This document shows, in pieces, positions 48,683 to 60,441 of a DNA stretch of 64,000 nt (position 1 is its first letter; each line of letters starts with the position of its first letter). The stretch lies in the NCBI RefSeq assembly GCF_001949145.1, contig NW_019091755.1, positions 28,469 to 92,468 of the forward strand, in the 5' to 3' direction. The notes beneath the pieces were generated by a model that saw nothing but the letters and a program-made list of their open reading frames with translations, had not been told where the DNA came from and did no database searches. A program made the translations under genes and the position numbers. This stretch comes from Acanthaster planci. Lineage: Eukaryota; Echinodermata; Asteroidea; Valvatida; Acanthasteridae.

Positions 48683-51600
48683 TTTGAAATATGACAAAGT
48701 GTAGTTTGAAATAAGCTAGAGTTTTATGGTTTGACTGACTAGGTGGATTCACCAAAATGGGTGTTTGAACACTCACATGCCCACGTGCAAGGACGTCCAA
48801 ATGTTTTGTAGAAGACTCCTTCAAACCCAGACTTAAGTGTGCGTTCTCTTCTGAATCGTTTTGCAAAGACCGGGACACTTTCCACAATTATTTCCTTGAA
48901 ATACTCAGTTCTTCACAATAGATCAAAATCGAAATGTTAACGGTACCCATTTGAAGTTTTGAGTGTACCTGTGAGAAAATGTGCTATTTTGAAACTATTT
49001 CATTGCAAAAGAAAAACAATCATAATCATGTCAAAGGATGGGTGTAGTCACAAACTTGATCAAGCACTAGTTTTAATTGGAAACCGCTTTCCGACTCAGA
49101 CTTTAATTGTTTGGTAGACAAAAATTAAAACAAACTCTGGTATTACATTGATATACAAGATAACAGTACTCCGCAGTTAGAGAGAAATGCAATTGAACTG
49201 CAGGCGTCTTATGCTACACGAAATTTTGGGTTCTCTGCGTATTTCGGTCTTAATGTACTTGTATAGTTTGTTTTTCCTTTGGTGATTTCATTCAGTCTCT
49301 TTAATTTAAGTAAGATTTAAAACTCTGCATGGTGGAAGTACATGTAGTACATATGATAAGGATTTGCGGGTACAAATCGGTTGGCGTTCTATGAAACAAA
49401 ACTGTGACAGGTTGAAGACTTAATGAGAATTTGACAATCAAGGCGCAAACAGGCACGAGTGTAAAATATTTTATCGCACAAATGTAGTGCTATAGAGTCG
49501 CACGACATGTATGTGAACAACAGTTGAGTTCTGGCCGAAATTGTGTAATTTTGGCGAGTCAAAGTTAAAAATTTCGCTAGATTTGCGGATTTCTCTTAAC
49601 TTTGTGTCTCCAACTAGTCGCAAGCTGTCGCAGCCCATTTCAATAGGGCTTCATATTGGCAGCTAACCAGTCTACCCAGGCTTGCAAAGAGTACTTTAAT
49701 GCACCTCAGTAACTACGGCGGTAGTCGTTCCCTCTTCAAGGTCCAGCGGTCTCGCTGCCAAGAAGTGCAACAAGGTAATAAGACGACTGATGCTCAATGA
49801 TCCGTACAGCTTCAATTTATAGCTAAAACACGCACCTGATGCCACCAGGTCAAAGTGTTCAAAGTTTGCAGCAAAGATGAAGGCTGCCTTAGTTTACAAA
49901 CTAGAATCCTGGCAAAATCTCGTTGGGCCCCGGACCCCTCTCAATGTTAATCGGTTTGATGCGCGGCCTGTGTCCGAGCAAGTCGCTATGAAGGACTGAT
50001 GGCCGTGCACAAATTTTAGTGAGGGATATACGTCACATGGGGTCACAGCTGATGATGGGCAGAGCATTGTGGGTAAATATCTGTCAGGCGAACGAGAGAG
50101 CTCAAAGATTTACACAAGCGGCGGTTATCAATTCGATAGTTTTTCCTTTTCCTTCCTTATTGTTGAGAATATTCTCACTACATTTTATTCGCCCATCCAA
50201 ATTTGATCAAGACAACGAATAATTTGAAATATATCACCAAAAGACACTTGACCACTGATACTAATGAGAAGATTAATTACCGCACTGTGATTGTTCCGAG
50301 GCCATGCTTTTACTATAGTCGAGACTTTGCGTCAGTTAAACGGTTCTATATGGCGTGCATTTTTTGGTGGGGGAGATTCAGTCTTTGAAAATATAAGGGG
50401 AGCGGGCCGCGCGTCTGGCACGCCCGCCTCTAAATCCGCAGGTGTACAAATGAAAATACGACAATGTAAGGTCTAAGATGTTGAAAGTGAATTATGATAT
50501 GACAGAAAAAGTCTTTGTTCAACCACATCTTATAGGGAAGGAATTTGTTGTAAAGAGGTTGTCTTCACAGGATAATGTGTCTGAAGAGCCACATTCAACA
50601 GATCAGATCCACAACACTATATCTTATTTATTTAGCAGCCTTGTTCGGCTGTCATTTTATGCTAGTAAAGAAATCGAGAGAAAACGCTCTAAAAGGATGG
50701 GAAGGGAGGAAGTGCGGTGGGCCGGGAACCCCCGAGACCCCGGAAGATTCCCATATGGAAGCCGCTCAATGCGATTCCTTGCGAATTTCAGGAATCCGTG
50801 CACCGGAATGCTTGGTTAACACCACATAACTTTTGGATTTTCCCCACACTGCGTTTTTGTGGCAATTCTGCGGCAATTTTCTAGGTTTATATACAGTGAG
50901 CTAAGGGATTGATACTGATTTAGGTTTATTTGTAATCTTAATTTGCTACATGAAACCGATCCTAACCGTGTTCCATTTCTTCTGTAAGTGATCTCAGTAT
51001 GAAAGCTGTGAGGTGTTTAGTGAACGAGTATTATTGATGATTCAACAGTAACAGATCCAGGGGTAGGACAGTCGGGCGGCACTCACCTCCCAATTTTATT
51101 GATGGAAATACATTTACAGTATTTGTTATAACAATAAATTTCGTTTGCTTCCAACTGTAGAATAATTTAATTTTACGATGCCAAATCAGTAAAGCTTTAG
51201 GTTTTACCATTTGTCGCTGCCAAATGCGCATAGTTTTCCACCACGATAACCCATGTTACATTTATAACCAGGTTTAGAGCTTTGAGATGAAAAAAGAAGA
51301 TTTTCTTTGAACCTTTCGTTTTACAGAAACTTTGCTCAATGACTTTTAATGGCATGTAGATCAAGATTAATAACAATAACTTGAATGACATGAAAAGGTA
51401 CACTGAATACAACATTTATGTGTGCAGCAAATGTTCTTCATAACCTAACAAAGTAACATCACTTGCACTTTAGTCCCCAAATAATCTATGCATAAAAATA
51501 TTCAACTATTTACTTAGTTGAGCCTGTAAGCTGGAATGAAGAATACTTGATACATGTCCGCCAAAAACTGTTCAAATACTAGGAACAACAATAAACCAAT

Positions 51601-52120
51601 CTTTATGTACATATATCCTTAACCTCCTCTTAAGCATGTTATCTTGGACATGTAAATGATTTAACATGAGCAGTCCTTGTAATTAAAAAAAATGTGCAAA
51701 AATCTTCGGTCATTATCATAAATTCTTATTCTCATACCTCACATTTTATGTAAAAACGGTGAACTTATCTGCAGAATTCTGCATTCACGACTAAGTACTT
51801 GTGCATTCAGTCCATTCGTCTGCATTTTCCTGGTTGTTTCCCTTATTTAAACTCTACAAATCTACACGTTCCAGTTTGCGCACGTATTCTCAATTCCGTG
51901 ATTGGTTTTTTGTGTACTTTAAAAATAGATCCCAATACGAGAGAAAATTTAAAACGCCAATAGTGTGAAGTCAATAATACAAATGAATACAATCCCCTGT
52001 GACAATTTTGATCTTCAGACAACTTTTTGATTTCGTTATACTACGTGCATCTTAAATTTGCCATAGAGTAAATATATTAAAATTATGTAAAAGCACAACT
52101 GGTTAAAAAATAAAAACACA
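48683..52120. other. unit 2 non-coding stretch left of lectin gene 2
   Basis: No gene supported. Homology to unit 1 is seen at 48.7-49.2 kb (with 36.8-37.3 kb), 50.45-51.15 kb (with 38.2 and 39.5-40.0 kb) and from 51.96 kb on. At 49340-49376 there is one end of the foldback described at 61190-61390. The rest shows nothing recognisable. Confidence 0.55.
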
Positions 52121-55100
52121 TCACCCGCAAAACAGACAAGCATAGACTGCGGAGTCGCTGTTCTGTACAGCATTGATATCCGCAGAATGAATGTTGTAAA
52201 GCCGGCACTGTTTTCCAGGCGCTATGTCGAAGGACAAGCAGCCGGCCTTGTTGAGGCATCGGAGCGCGCAGAACTGCGGAGTTCCTGCAGCCACGGTGGC
52301 TAGGAGCTGGCTCGGGTTGGAGATCAAGCCATCTTGGTGTAGCAGTCTGAAGGTGGCTGGTTTCCACGCAGGTCCTGATAGAATAATGGAAGAAAAACCT
52401 TCAAAATAAAGTATGGTAGTTGCTGTAAGGCATCGTGGAGTTTTAATTAACTGAACATGCCGACCCGAGATCTCGTTAGCAGAGACTTTCACGTATGCAA
52501 AATGGCGGAAGTTTGGATCAATGGCGCCTTTCCATATGAGCGTCAATACTTGGGCCAAGCGTTGCGTAGCCTAATCGCTTTCACCCCTTTTGTATCCTTT
52601 CTTTTCTTTCATTTCTTTTGCTCCTTCCATTTCCCCTTTTCATTTCAATTTGTCTAGCGGGTGAGAAGAGAAAGTCTCCTCCCTCCAATGTACAACGCCC
52701 ATAATGGAGTACCACTGGAGAAGAATTTTATCGTATTTTAATCGAGTCAGCCTGATTCCTACTCAGAGTGGAGGCCATGTTGAAAAGTTGATGAATCCGA
52801 AATAGGGACATTGTTGATACAAGTTTGACATTTCTACGATCCAGAAATCGAGATAGCTAGCCCTACTGCGGGATTAATTGTCAAATTTGCACGCTACATG
52901 TCCGAATCAACTGGCTCCGACTAAAGTAACACGACGGGGGTGTCTGTTTACTTATCCGTCTGCTTATTTGTCTTCAGGCGCTTTTTCATTGCATACATTT
53001 TTTTGCTGCGTTGCGTACACGATGCGTGCATGCGTTTCAACTGTACGGACACAAAAATCGACTCCATTTACATAACATTATCAAACGTGTGCGTTGCGTT
53101 CGGCCGTCAAAATCGACCTGGCAACGATTTTGGCGGATGGACCCTACCAATTTGCCTGGATGAGAACCTCAACAACAGGCTTAACCTTTAAAACGGCTGT
53201 GCCACTGGCAAAGTGCACTTTCCAGTGACGTACTAGTCTTCGGCCAAGCTGTGCGCGTACCTCGTGATCTAAACGGTTGCCTTGAGTAAAGGCTAATACC
53301 CATAGAAGAGACATGCGGCATCCGTAAGTACGCGCAGTTACAGTTCCGCGGTTCCGCTTTCCGCTCGGCAAGAAACCATTAGAGAGCGACAGAGTATACT
53401 CAGAGATGTAAAAATATCTTCCCTTGTGGAAAGATATAGAAAGATTAACATGGGAAAAGCAGTGCGAGTCAGGTCTCTATTTCCAAAAGGAAACGTCAGA
53501 TTACCTGACATCACGGTAAAGGTGCCTTCCCGCGTGTACGTCAATACTTGCGCCAAGCGCTGTATATCCGTCAAAATCGCTCACGGGGAGATTTTGACAA
53601 ACGCAACGCAAACGTGTGCTATGTTAATGGAGTCCATTTTTATGTCGGTAAAAGTGAAATGCATGAACGCATCATACGCAACGCACCAAAATACGTACAT
53701 ATGGAAAGGCGCCTTAATTCGAACACGTTCGGTGCGTGTGAGTTTGCGCACGGTCTACGTACTTTCTAAATGAAAAATTGTTAAAAATTACTCTCGAAAA
53801 GAATGAGTTTCTCATAAAAACCACTCCAAATGACTGAAAAATAACTCTAAAAGAGTGAAGTCTACTCTTTCAATACGACTGGTCCACAAGAGTGCGCCTG
53901 CAAGTGTTTGCAACGCGTTGACCGATCACAGTGCGCGAAATCTGTCAGCCGAATACGCGGTTGGAAAGGGTTGACAGATTTAGCGCCTTGTGATTGGTCA
54001 GCACGTTGCAAACTCTTGGAGGCCCATAGATTATCCATCAGGGCATCCTTTTTATATCCTATGATTCTTATTTCCGACCGACCCTATTTTGGGCTCCCCA
54101 TCACGGGAAAAGTGCTTTTCCCCCCGGCGACCCTGCTGAAAAGACCTACGCCCCCCCCAAAAAAAAAACACCGAAAAATAATGAAGGGAAAACAGCGACG
54201 GTCGGCGTTCGCGTGAACATTCGGTATACAGCACCTTTCCGTGGCCCACTGAGGTTCGTGAATAGCCTTACACTTGTCTTGACCCGGACTCGTAGAATGA
54301 GATGTTTAATGTGAGCAGCATGGTACCGACCAACAGCATTAGACTTCCTCAGTCCAGCGAGGTATGTTTTGTGGCTTCGAGTAAACAATAAGAACATGTA
54401 TACCCCATTTGCATGCAAGTATACACACAAAACGTGTTTTTTTCGATTTTTTAAAATACATTTATCTTTGTTTAATACTTATGTATATCAAAAATGCAGA
54501 GAGAACGAAAGGGACCCTGTACACGGAACATTGAGGTTTATTCAGTCATTTATACACCAGCAACATGAAATATTTTGAAGGATTTTTGGGGGGACCGACC
54601 GACCTTATCTGAAGTGGTAAAAGAAATGAGAACCACAGTATTTAATAAGGGTGCTCTTAAATGAAATCGCCCGTATTAAGAAGCCACGTTGCAATCTCCG
54701 ACACCACAAACTGACAGTGACACTCATCGGCAAGCGGGCGTCAGCTTGTGAAACCTGACGCACGCACATCTTGGAACTAACGCGAAAGAGACTGATTTTT
54801 GTTTTCACGAGGTGACACCCGAGCCCGTTTGGGCAATACAGGGCGGAGAAAAATACTTGGAAAGGTTTGCCAAGGCGTGGTTCTTGAGCACGTGAAATCA
54901 CCTTTTAACTTTCGGGACTGCGGTTTGGTGTTGTTCTGTTTTTTATTGCATGGTTTTATTTATTAGGGGCTACACAAAAGTTGGAAGGCGGGGTCTATCT
55001 CTCTTTTCACATTTGGAAGGAAAGTATTTAGGGGAACATTACTTTCTGAGTAACAACTGTTAGCAATTATTTGCTTAATTACCTCCATTTTAAATTTCAA

Positions 55101-58100
55101 TGAACCCACTCTAACCTTTGATTCTCATTTGGTCGAAACATCGATGTCAAACAGGTGTATCAAGCAGGTGTTCCATGGCACAATGCGAACGCCAGTATTG
55201 ACATATACCTTGCATAATATCATTAGTGGTATACATCCGTGTGCAAAGTATTTGTAAGCACCCTAGTTGCGGAAAGCCCAACCATTGGAAGATGCCGAAG
55301 CGTTTCTCAGTGGTTCGAGTGGTCAAAGCGCCCAGTTTGCACAAGCGTAAGTTGACATTATCGAATGACCAACAACCACAGAGCTATAGATACACGTTGC
55401 ACTTTTAGCATGCTCAGTTGAAATATTAAAATACTAGGGTTTCTGTCTTCACTATAGCTATATACATGTATAGCTCTGTGGTCTTTACGGAAACCCAAAT
55501 CACTTTTAGCTGCCGCAACTGACAAAGGACTTACTGCATTCTTTTATCACAGGTTGCCTAGGTTCAAACATGTCAACCGTCACCTCAGCAACATTCACAA
55601 AATATCCATAGGTAGAAACGTCCTTGACCAGTGAGACGTATCTTGCCTTCCGAGGTGGATCACACAAGAACACGTGCACCGCCCCTGGATAGGAATCGTT
55701 GCTGTCTACCGTCGAGCCGCAAGGTTGGTGCAAGGAGACGTCACTGGTTAGGCCTGTTTGAGCTTCTGTACCTTCAAAGTAAACTCCACCTGAAATGGAA
55801 GGCGGGAAAGGAGGTTTACGTGCATTCCAGAATGGTATTCGTTAACTGCGGGCTCCTGGGTGCACTGGGCACACGACCAGCAGGAGTACAACCTGTGGGC
55901 TAGACTTCAACCCTCGAGTGAATATAAAACAAGTACGTATAGGTTTTAACACCTTGATACACAAAGCTGAAATTGAAAAGAAAGCATGAGAAGCTGGTGC
56001 AACAAAGTCACTCCTTGAATACAAAAATTTGGGACGCCAGACGCTGACTGTTTCTTTTTTTGTTGTTTGTTTGTTTTCCAATTGCAGTTCCAGAGTAATG
56101 TGCACCCAACAATCTCAATCTCCTCTTCCCATTGGCTCCTGTGCAGCTTCGCCATAACCTTGTAATCATTTTTACTAATGTTGAAATCAAATTAATACAC
56201 TGGTCTTATACTTCAGCCTTTTACATACGTGCACTTACACAACAGGTGGGTGCTTCTGTGACCAAAAATGGGGCTACACTGAGCAGAGAAGAATCTATTT
56301 CCGGGGTATTGTGTTTATGGAGCTCAAGCTGCATTTACGGAGGCGAAACCTACATTTTGGAGAAGGAAATCCGGAAATTACCTGCACCATTTCTGTTTGT
56401 GGCTCTGATTCGTCCCACGTTGTATTCGGCCTGCAAGTCTAATCGCCACCACGGATTTTGATCGCTTTGGCCTGGTATTGGGCAAGGCATTAATTTTGTT
56501 ATTATGACTTGGAATATGCATGGATCCCAATACGACGCTTTTAGCGTCGATCTGCGCACTTCCGCGTTTGAAAACGAGGCTGTATGTGTCAGCTTCAATT
56601 CTTAATACGATCAGACGCTTCAAAGTAAGGAGTCAAGACGCAAAATACATGAAGGTATGTTAAATTCAGACTTTTCAGGTTGAAAGTGTTTGTAGAAGAG
56701 TCTTTCAGGAACACTCGACACGTAAAATCCAAAGAAAAATAGCGACAATTGACCGCGAACTAACGTACCTGCGATGGTCGTGTATCTTGTACAGTGGGCG
56801 TGGTTTAAACTGAAGTGGCGTAACACTTACGAACCGGATACTCCATGTACTGTGTGGACTCCGCGGGCGCGCGCGACAAAGTTCAACGCAGAGAGCCTCG
56901 GTTTCGATGCAGATATGCGCAGACGGCGCTAATGTAAAATCCCTCTATTGGACATTATCTTTGAAAAAGGAAATTGGTTTATTGGTGGTTTGCAGTGGAA
57001 TCACTGTCACTGTGCTATTCAAGGGTGATCTGGCGTCTTTCACAAATAACGAAGATATTCAACAACAAAATTTTGACGTTAAACTAGGGCGATCTGGTAC
57101 CCTGACTCGGAGACAAACATTAGCCAAGCCCGGGTTTGTGGAGTAGGAAATCGCAAAGGGACGGCAATTTTACAAAAGTAGACGCACAAGTGTGAAATAG
57201 TGGGTTAGCGGGATGAAAACTGTATTTAAAAATGGACAACAGCAACTTATGCTATGCGCCTTAAGACCGATCACAATATAGCAAAGTAAGCCTGGTTTCC
57301 ATATCGACGTAAGAAACGCAGAAAGCAACACAATCAAGACACAAACTGCAACACAAACATATGGAAACGTGTCAAACGGAAGTATCGCCAATAAAGCCCG
57401 GTTTCTATAGGCCTATAGTCGTTTGTAACGCAGACGGTTCGGAAGACGTCAAGTTGCAGACAGTCGTGGAAGAGACACTGTGCGACGTCATTCCACCAAA
57501 AAACTTAAACAAAATGGCGCCCAAAGCTCGGAAGACTTTTGCCCAAAAATGCCTTTTTAGGTGGTAATGTTGCCTCTTGAAGCCAAACTGATACTCCAGT
57601 TTGATGTAATTTGTCAATGGTCAGTAATTTTGTTGACGATTGCGGCTGCATATGCTAGCAATAAAGAGAAAATTGACAAAATGAGTGGTACTAAGCAAGA
57701 GAAATATTGTTTTGCGCCCGTCATGCCAGCGTGCGTGTCTGTATAGGCCTACTCAGCGACTCGACGAAGACAGTCGGAAAAGTTGAACCAGGCTCACCTT
57801 TGCAGATCCGTTTGGCATATGCAGCAAGGTATGAGACGGAGAGAACCCCCCCTGCTTTGTGTTGGTCATTGTCTCGCAGGAATCTGGGGAATTCCTTTCT
57901 GACATCTTAGGGGGATATGTGTTAAGTAACAATAGACTGGAATGTGTATAGGGATTGGACATGTTGGGGGGCGTACCCCTCGGTCTCATTTCTTGCTGGG
58001 TATACGTTTGGGGCTGGTTTGCGTCAGGTGGCGACGCTTCTGTTTGACATATTTCCATTTGTCCGCGTAGCAGTTTGTGTCTTGATTGCGTCAACTGTGT

Positions 58101-59150
58101 TTCTCACTTCGATATGGAAACTAGGCTTAACTCAAACTAGCCTTCGACGAATCGAAACAGTTGAGCCCAGTTCAACCTTGCCGACTGTCTGCGTTGAGTC
58201 GCTGAGTAGTCCTATACAAACACGCACACTGGCATGACGGACGTACAACGATGTTTCTCTCGCTTAGTACCACTCATTTTGTCCATTTCCCCCCTATTAA
58301 TAGCATCTTGACGCTTGCGTCTTGACGCCTTGCAGACCGTCTGCGTTACAAATCACCATATGGAAGCCAGGCTGAAAAAGCTGTGGGATTCATGGACTGG
58401 TGTTGATATCATTCTGTGGTGGCTTGGCACATGCACACGTACTCACATCGCCTACACAGGTTTACCATGTTGTCGCACAATACCCTTTACCATTTTTGAG
58501 ACATGTAATTTTACAAGGTTATGCTCTCGCAGTATCTCATTCTTATGTTATTCTGTACCTTGATACATTGCTTATAAACCATGCATATAGTTGTTATGTT
58601 TGAAAAAAAGTGAGATAACTTTAATCCCCTCACGCTGTTAAACTTAAGTAAGGAATAGTGTACAAGTCTTGTTACTTTTGTTATATACTCACTTGTACAT
58701 TGGAACGTATTTGGATTACCGTCAGTAGCGTAGCTTGCACTGTAAATGCCTTGATAAATGCTGCTTTGCAAAGTAGGTTTTCCAAAAACAGAAATAGCTG
58801 AAAATGAAAAAGTTCAAACGTTGTAATAGACATGGAAATCGAGTACAGAAAATTAAATTATCAGGCTGAGCCAAAGGTACACTCCTCCCTCACTCCAGCA
58901 CCTTGCTTAGAAGAACCCATTACTTAAAGAAAGAATTATTATAATAACAGTTCAATTAGGCAAAAATTTATCATACACAACAATGGGCTCATTCTATAAA
59001 GCAAAACAAAACATTTTCGCTTTCAGTAAACAGTCCTGTGGTAGAGATTTGCAAAGAACTCAGCAGCAGTCTAAACCTACCAGTAAATTCGCCGGGCACG
59101 CAAAGGCATCGTCGTGCAAAGTTGAGAGCAAGTAGACACTGGAACACCAT
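52121..59150 (-). CDS. secreted F-type lectin/PAN protein, gene 2 (257 aa, 5 exons)
   Basis: Exons: 59150-59081, 58797-58693, 56471-56382, 55789-55535, 52374-52121; exon lengths (70, 105, 90, 255, 254) and phases are identical to gene 1. Signal peptide MVFQCLLALNFARRCLC; FTP domain with FGKPTLQSSIYQG, ATDGNPNTFQC, PWWRLDLQ then ATNRNGAG, and VFLCDPPRKARYVSL; PAN domain with FCALRCLNKAGCLSFD and CRLYNI. Unlike gene 1 it keeps the Arg of WWRxD, so it is the better candidate fucose binder. It has an extra Cys near the C terminus (YACLFCG against YARLFCG), which may leave an unpaired thiol or allow dimerisation (inference). A conserved longer start is at 59243. Confidence 0.88.
52975..53115. repeat. 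TTTCCATATG MITE, inverted decayed copy (unit 2)
   Basis: CAGGCGCTTTTTCATTGCAT, then GCGTACACGATGCGTGCATG, then GTGTGCGTTGCGTTCGGCCG: the internal MITE sequence in reverse orientation, matching 43593-43740 in unit 1. Confidence 0.55.
53518..53715. repeat. TTTCCATATG MITE, most complete copy
   Basis: About 198 bases. The left end is AAAGGTGCCTTCCCGCGTGT and the right end ACGTACATATGGAAAGGCGC, which is the inverse of the 60256 copy's left end (AAAGGCGCCTTTCCATATGT). Inner words TTGCGCCAAGCGCTG and ACGCAACGCA also recur in other copies. Confidence 0.7.
53884..54024. repeat. foldback MITE family B, truncated at its right end
   Basis: Same element as 44444-44593, but homology stops at CTCTTGGAGGC; the terminal GCACTTTTGTG is missing and the unit-2-specific insertion starts there. 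Confidence 0.7.
54025..54664. mobile_element. unit-2-specific insertion
   Basis: About 640 bases between GGAGGC (shared) and GAAATCGCCCG (shared with 44.62 kb). Near its ends are TTTCCGACCGACCCTATTTT and GGGGACCGACCGACCTTATC, an imperfect inverted pair. It replaces about 30-40 bases of unit 1. Probably a non-autonomous element; family unknown. Confidence 0.5.
56472..58692. other. gene 2 intron 2
   Basis: A 2.2 kb intron between FTP exons. Apart from the foldback at 57288-58377 it is collinear with gene 1 intron 2. Nothing else recognised. Confidence 0.6.
57288..58377. mobile_element. 1.1 kb foldback transposon-like element
   Basis: Inserted in gene 2 intron 2 at a site where unit 1 is uninterrupted. 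Ends: GCCTGGTTTCCATATCGACG (left) and CATATGGAAGCCAGGC (right). The arms pair over hundreds of bases: TGAGTGGTACTAAGC...CGTCATGCCAGCGTGCGTG...CTCAGCGACTCGACG on the left recurs inverted at 58150-58290. A second nested end (GCCCGGTTTCTATAG at 57394) pairs with the far right end, while the outer left end pairs with 58055-58130. No transposase is seen; the short reading frames are not recognisable. Confidence 0.75.
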
Positions 59151-59759
59151 TGTCTTCACAGAGTCAAATGAGAAGCCTGGCCGGCCCATGTTTTCTTCAA
59201 AATGGCAATATCTTTCCACCAGCGAAAGTATTTTCCCTTTCATGGCAATTCCATAGTTTATTTACGTTTATGTACGTGGACGACACTAAGGCACAAATAT
59301 CGTATACTGAGGGCGCACACGCGGAATATATTGCATTAGAAAAATTCAAGACACTTTAGAAAGGCTGTTTATGTATAACGGTCGGTTTTTAATGGCATTA
59401 AAGCTCCATTTCCCACAAAATTACCACTCCAGGGTAATTAAAGGGATTGAATTATCCCCGATAAAACTGGCACATCCTAATTGCTCCCATTCCTCCACCA
59501 TTAGGCTATCTTGCTTTGATAACCTCCCAAAAAGTAACGATTTAACGATGGTTGATGACTAGTTTGGAATGGGGCAATAACCGGAATGATGATGACAAAG
59601 ACGTATAAGCACTCTTCCCCTAATGCTGGAGAAAAAATTAAAGGGTAACAGAAATTGAAGACATTTAGTCTAAGAAATACTGAGAACTGAGAAAGTGCTT
59701 GAAGATGGACCAAAGTACATCGAACACGCACAACGTGCTATTGCAAGCGTGGAATACTG

Positions 59760-59803
59760 CATGTACATGTACAGTGCACAATGTACATGTACACTGTACA
59801 TGG
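59760..59803. repeat. TACATGTA palindrome cluster
   Basis: ATGTACATGTACAGTGCACA followed by ATGTACATGTACACTGTACA: two TGTACATGTACA words around a GTGCAC palindrome, so the whole block is self-complementary. It lies upstream of lectin gene 2. No counterpart noticed upstream of gene 1. Confidence 0.7.
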
Positions 59804-60255
59804 CAGCGTTCTGGCGATGACGTCATCCAATCAGCCTAGGAGCGCGAACGGCCAAATTGGGATTTTTTTGTGGGTGCAGGATCTTTTTATTCATATTTGG
59901 GTCACAATTAATAGGGTAAACATTAAATGTATGATGTTTTGAAATGTTTACGTATTTGTTACTATTTTGAAATACTTCACGTGAACGAAATAATTATTTC
60001 CAATTTCTGTTGCCTTTTAAAAGACCGAAGACATTATGCACTTAATTGCCTCAAGATAACAGAGGCGCGTAATATTCAAGATAAGGCTTATTTCCGACAC
60101 TCTTTACTGGACTTCAAATTGGAGTCCTTTAATTAATGCAACTACCTGTTGGCTATACATGTAAATATTCATAATTTGTAGCGGTCGGGCGTATCCAGCA
60201 TCCAGAGTATGGGATGGTAACCAATTTTAAATTGCTCTCGGCGCTTGACAACTGC

Positions 60256-60441
60256 AAAGGCGCCTTTCCATATGTACGTCAACACTTGCGCCAAGCTTTG
60301 TGTATCTTTCCACATCGGTCCAGGAGCGATTCTGACGGTGGAATGCCAATTAAGCCAATTTTTGTGTCCGTGAAAGTGAAACACATGATAGCATCGTGTA
60401 CACAACGCATCTCAAAAACGTAATATGGGAAAGCTCCTTAA
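60256..60441. repeat. TTTCCATATG MITE at the end of unit 2
   Basis: AAAGGCGCCTTTCCATATGT then CAACACTTGCGCCAAGC, ending ATATGGGAAAGCTCCTTAA. Positional match to 48374-48550. Confidence 0.65.

Larger units (their letters stand above)
52375..55534. other. gene 2 intron 4 with MITEs and insertion
   Basis: A 3.16 kb intron. It contains the left half of a TTTCCATATG MITE near 52520-52570, its inverted relative at 52975-53115, a full copy at 53518-53715, an ACTCT/AGAGT cluster near 53790-53870, a truncated family B foldback (53884-54024) and a unit-2-specific insertion (54025-54664). No gene seen. Confidence 0.6.

Noticed and set aside
57361-58237. Transposase fragment within the large foldback
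   Set aside because: The short frames (68-113 codons) lie in the paired arms, on both strands, with no recognisable catalytic motif.
59760-59803. CRISPR-like regular repeats
   Set aside because: The repeated units are short palindromes with no unique spacers, in a eukaryotic genome.
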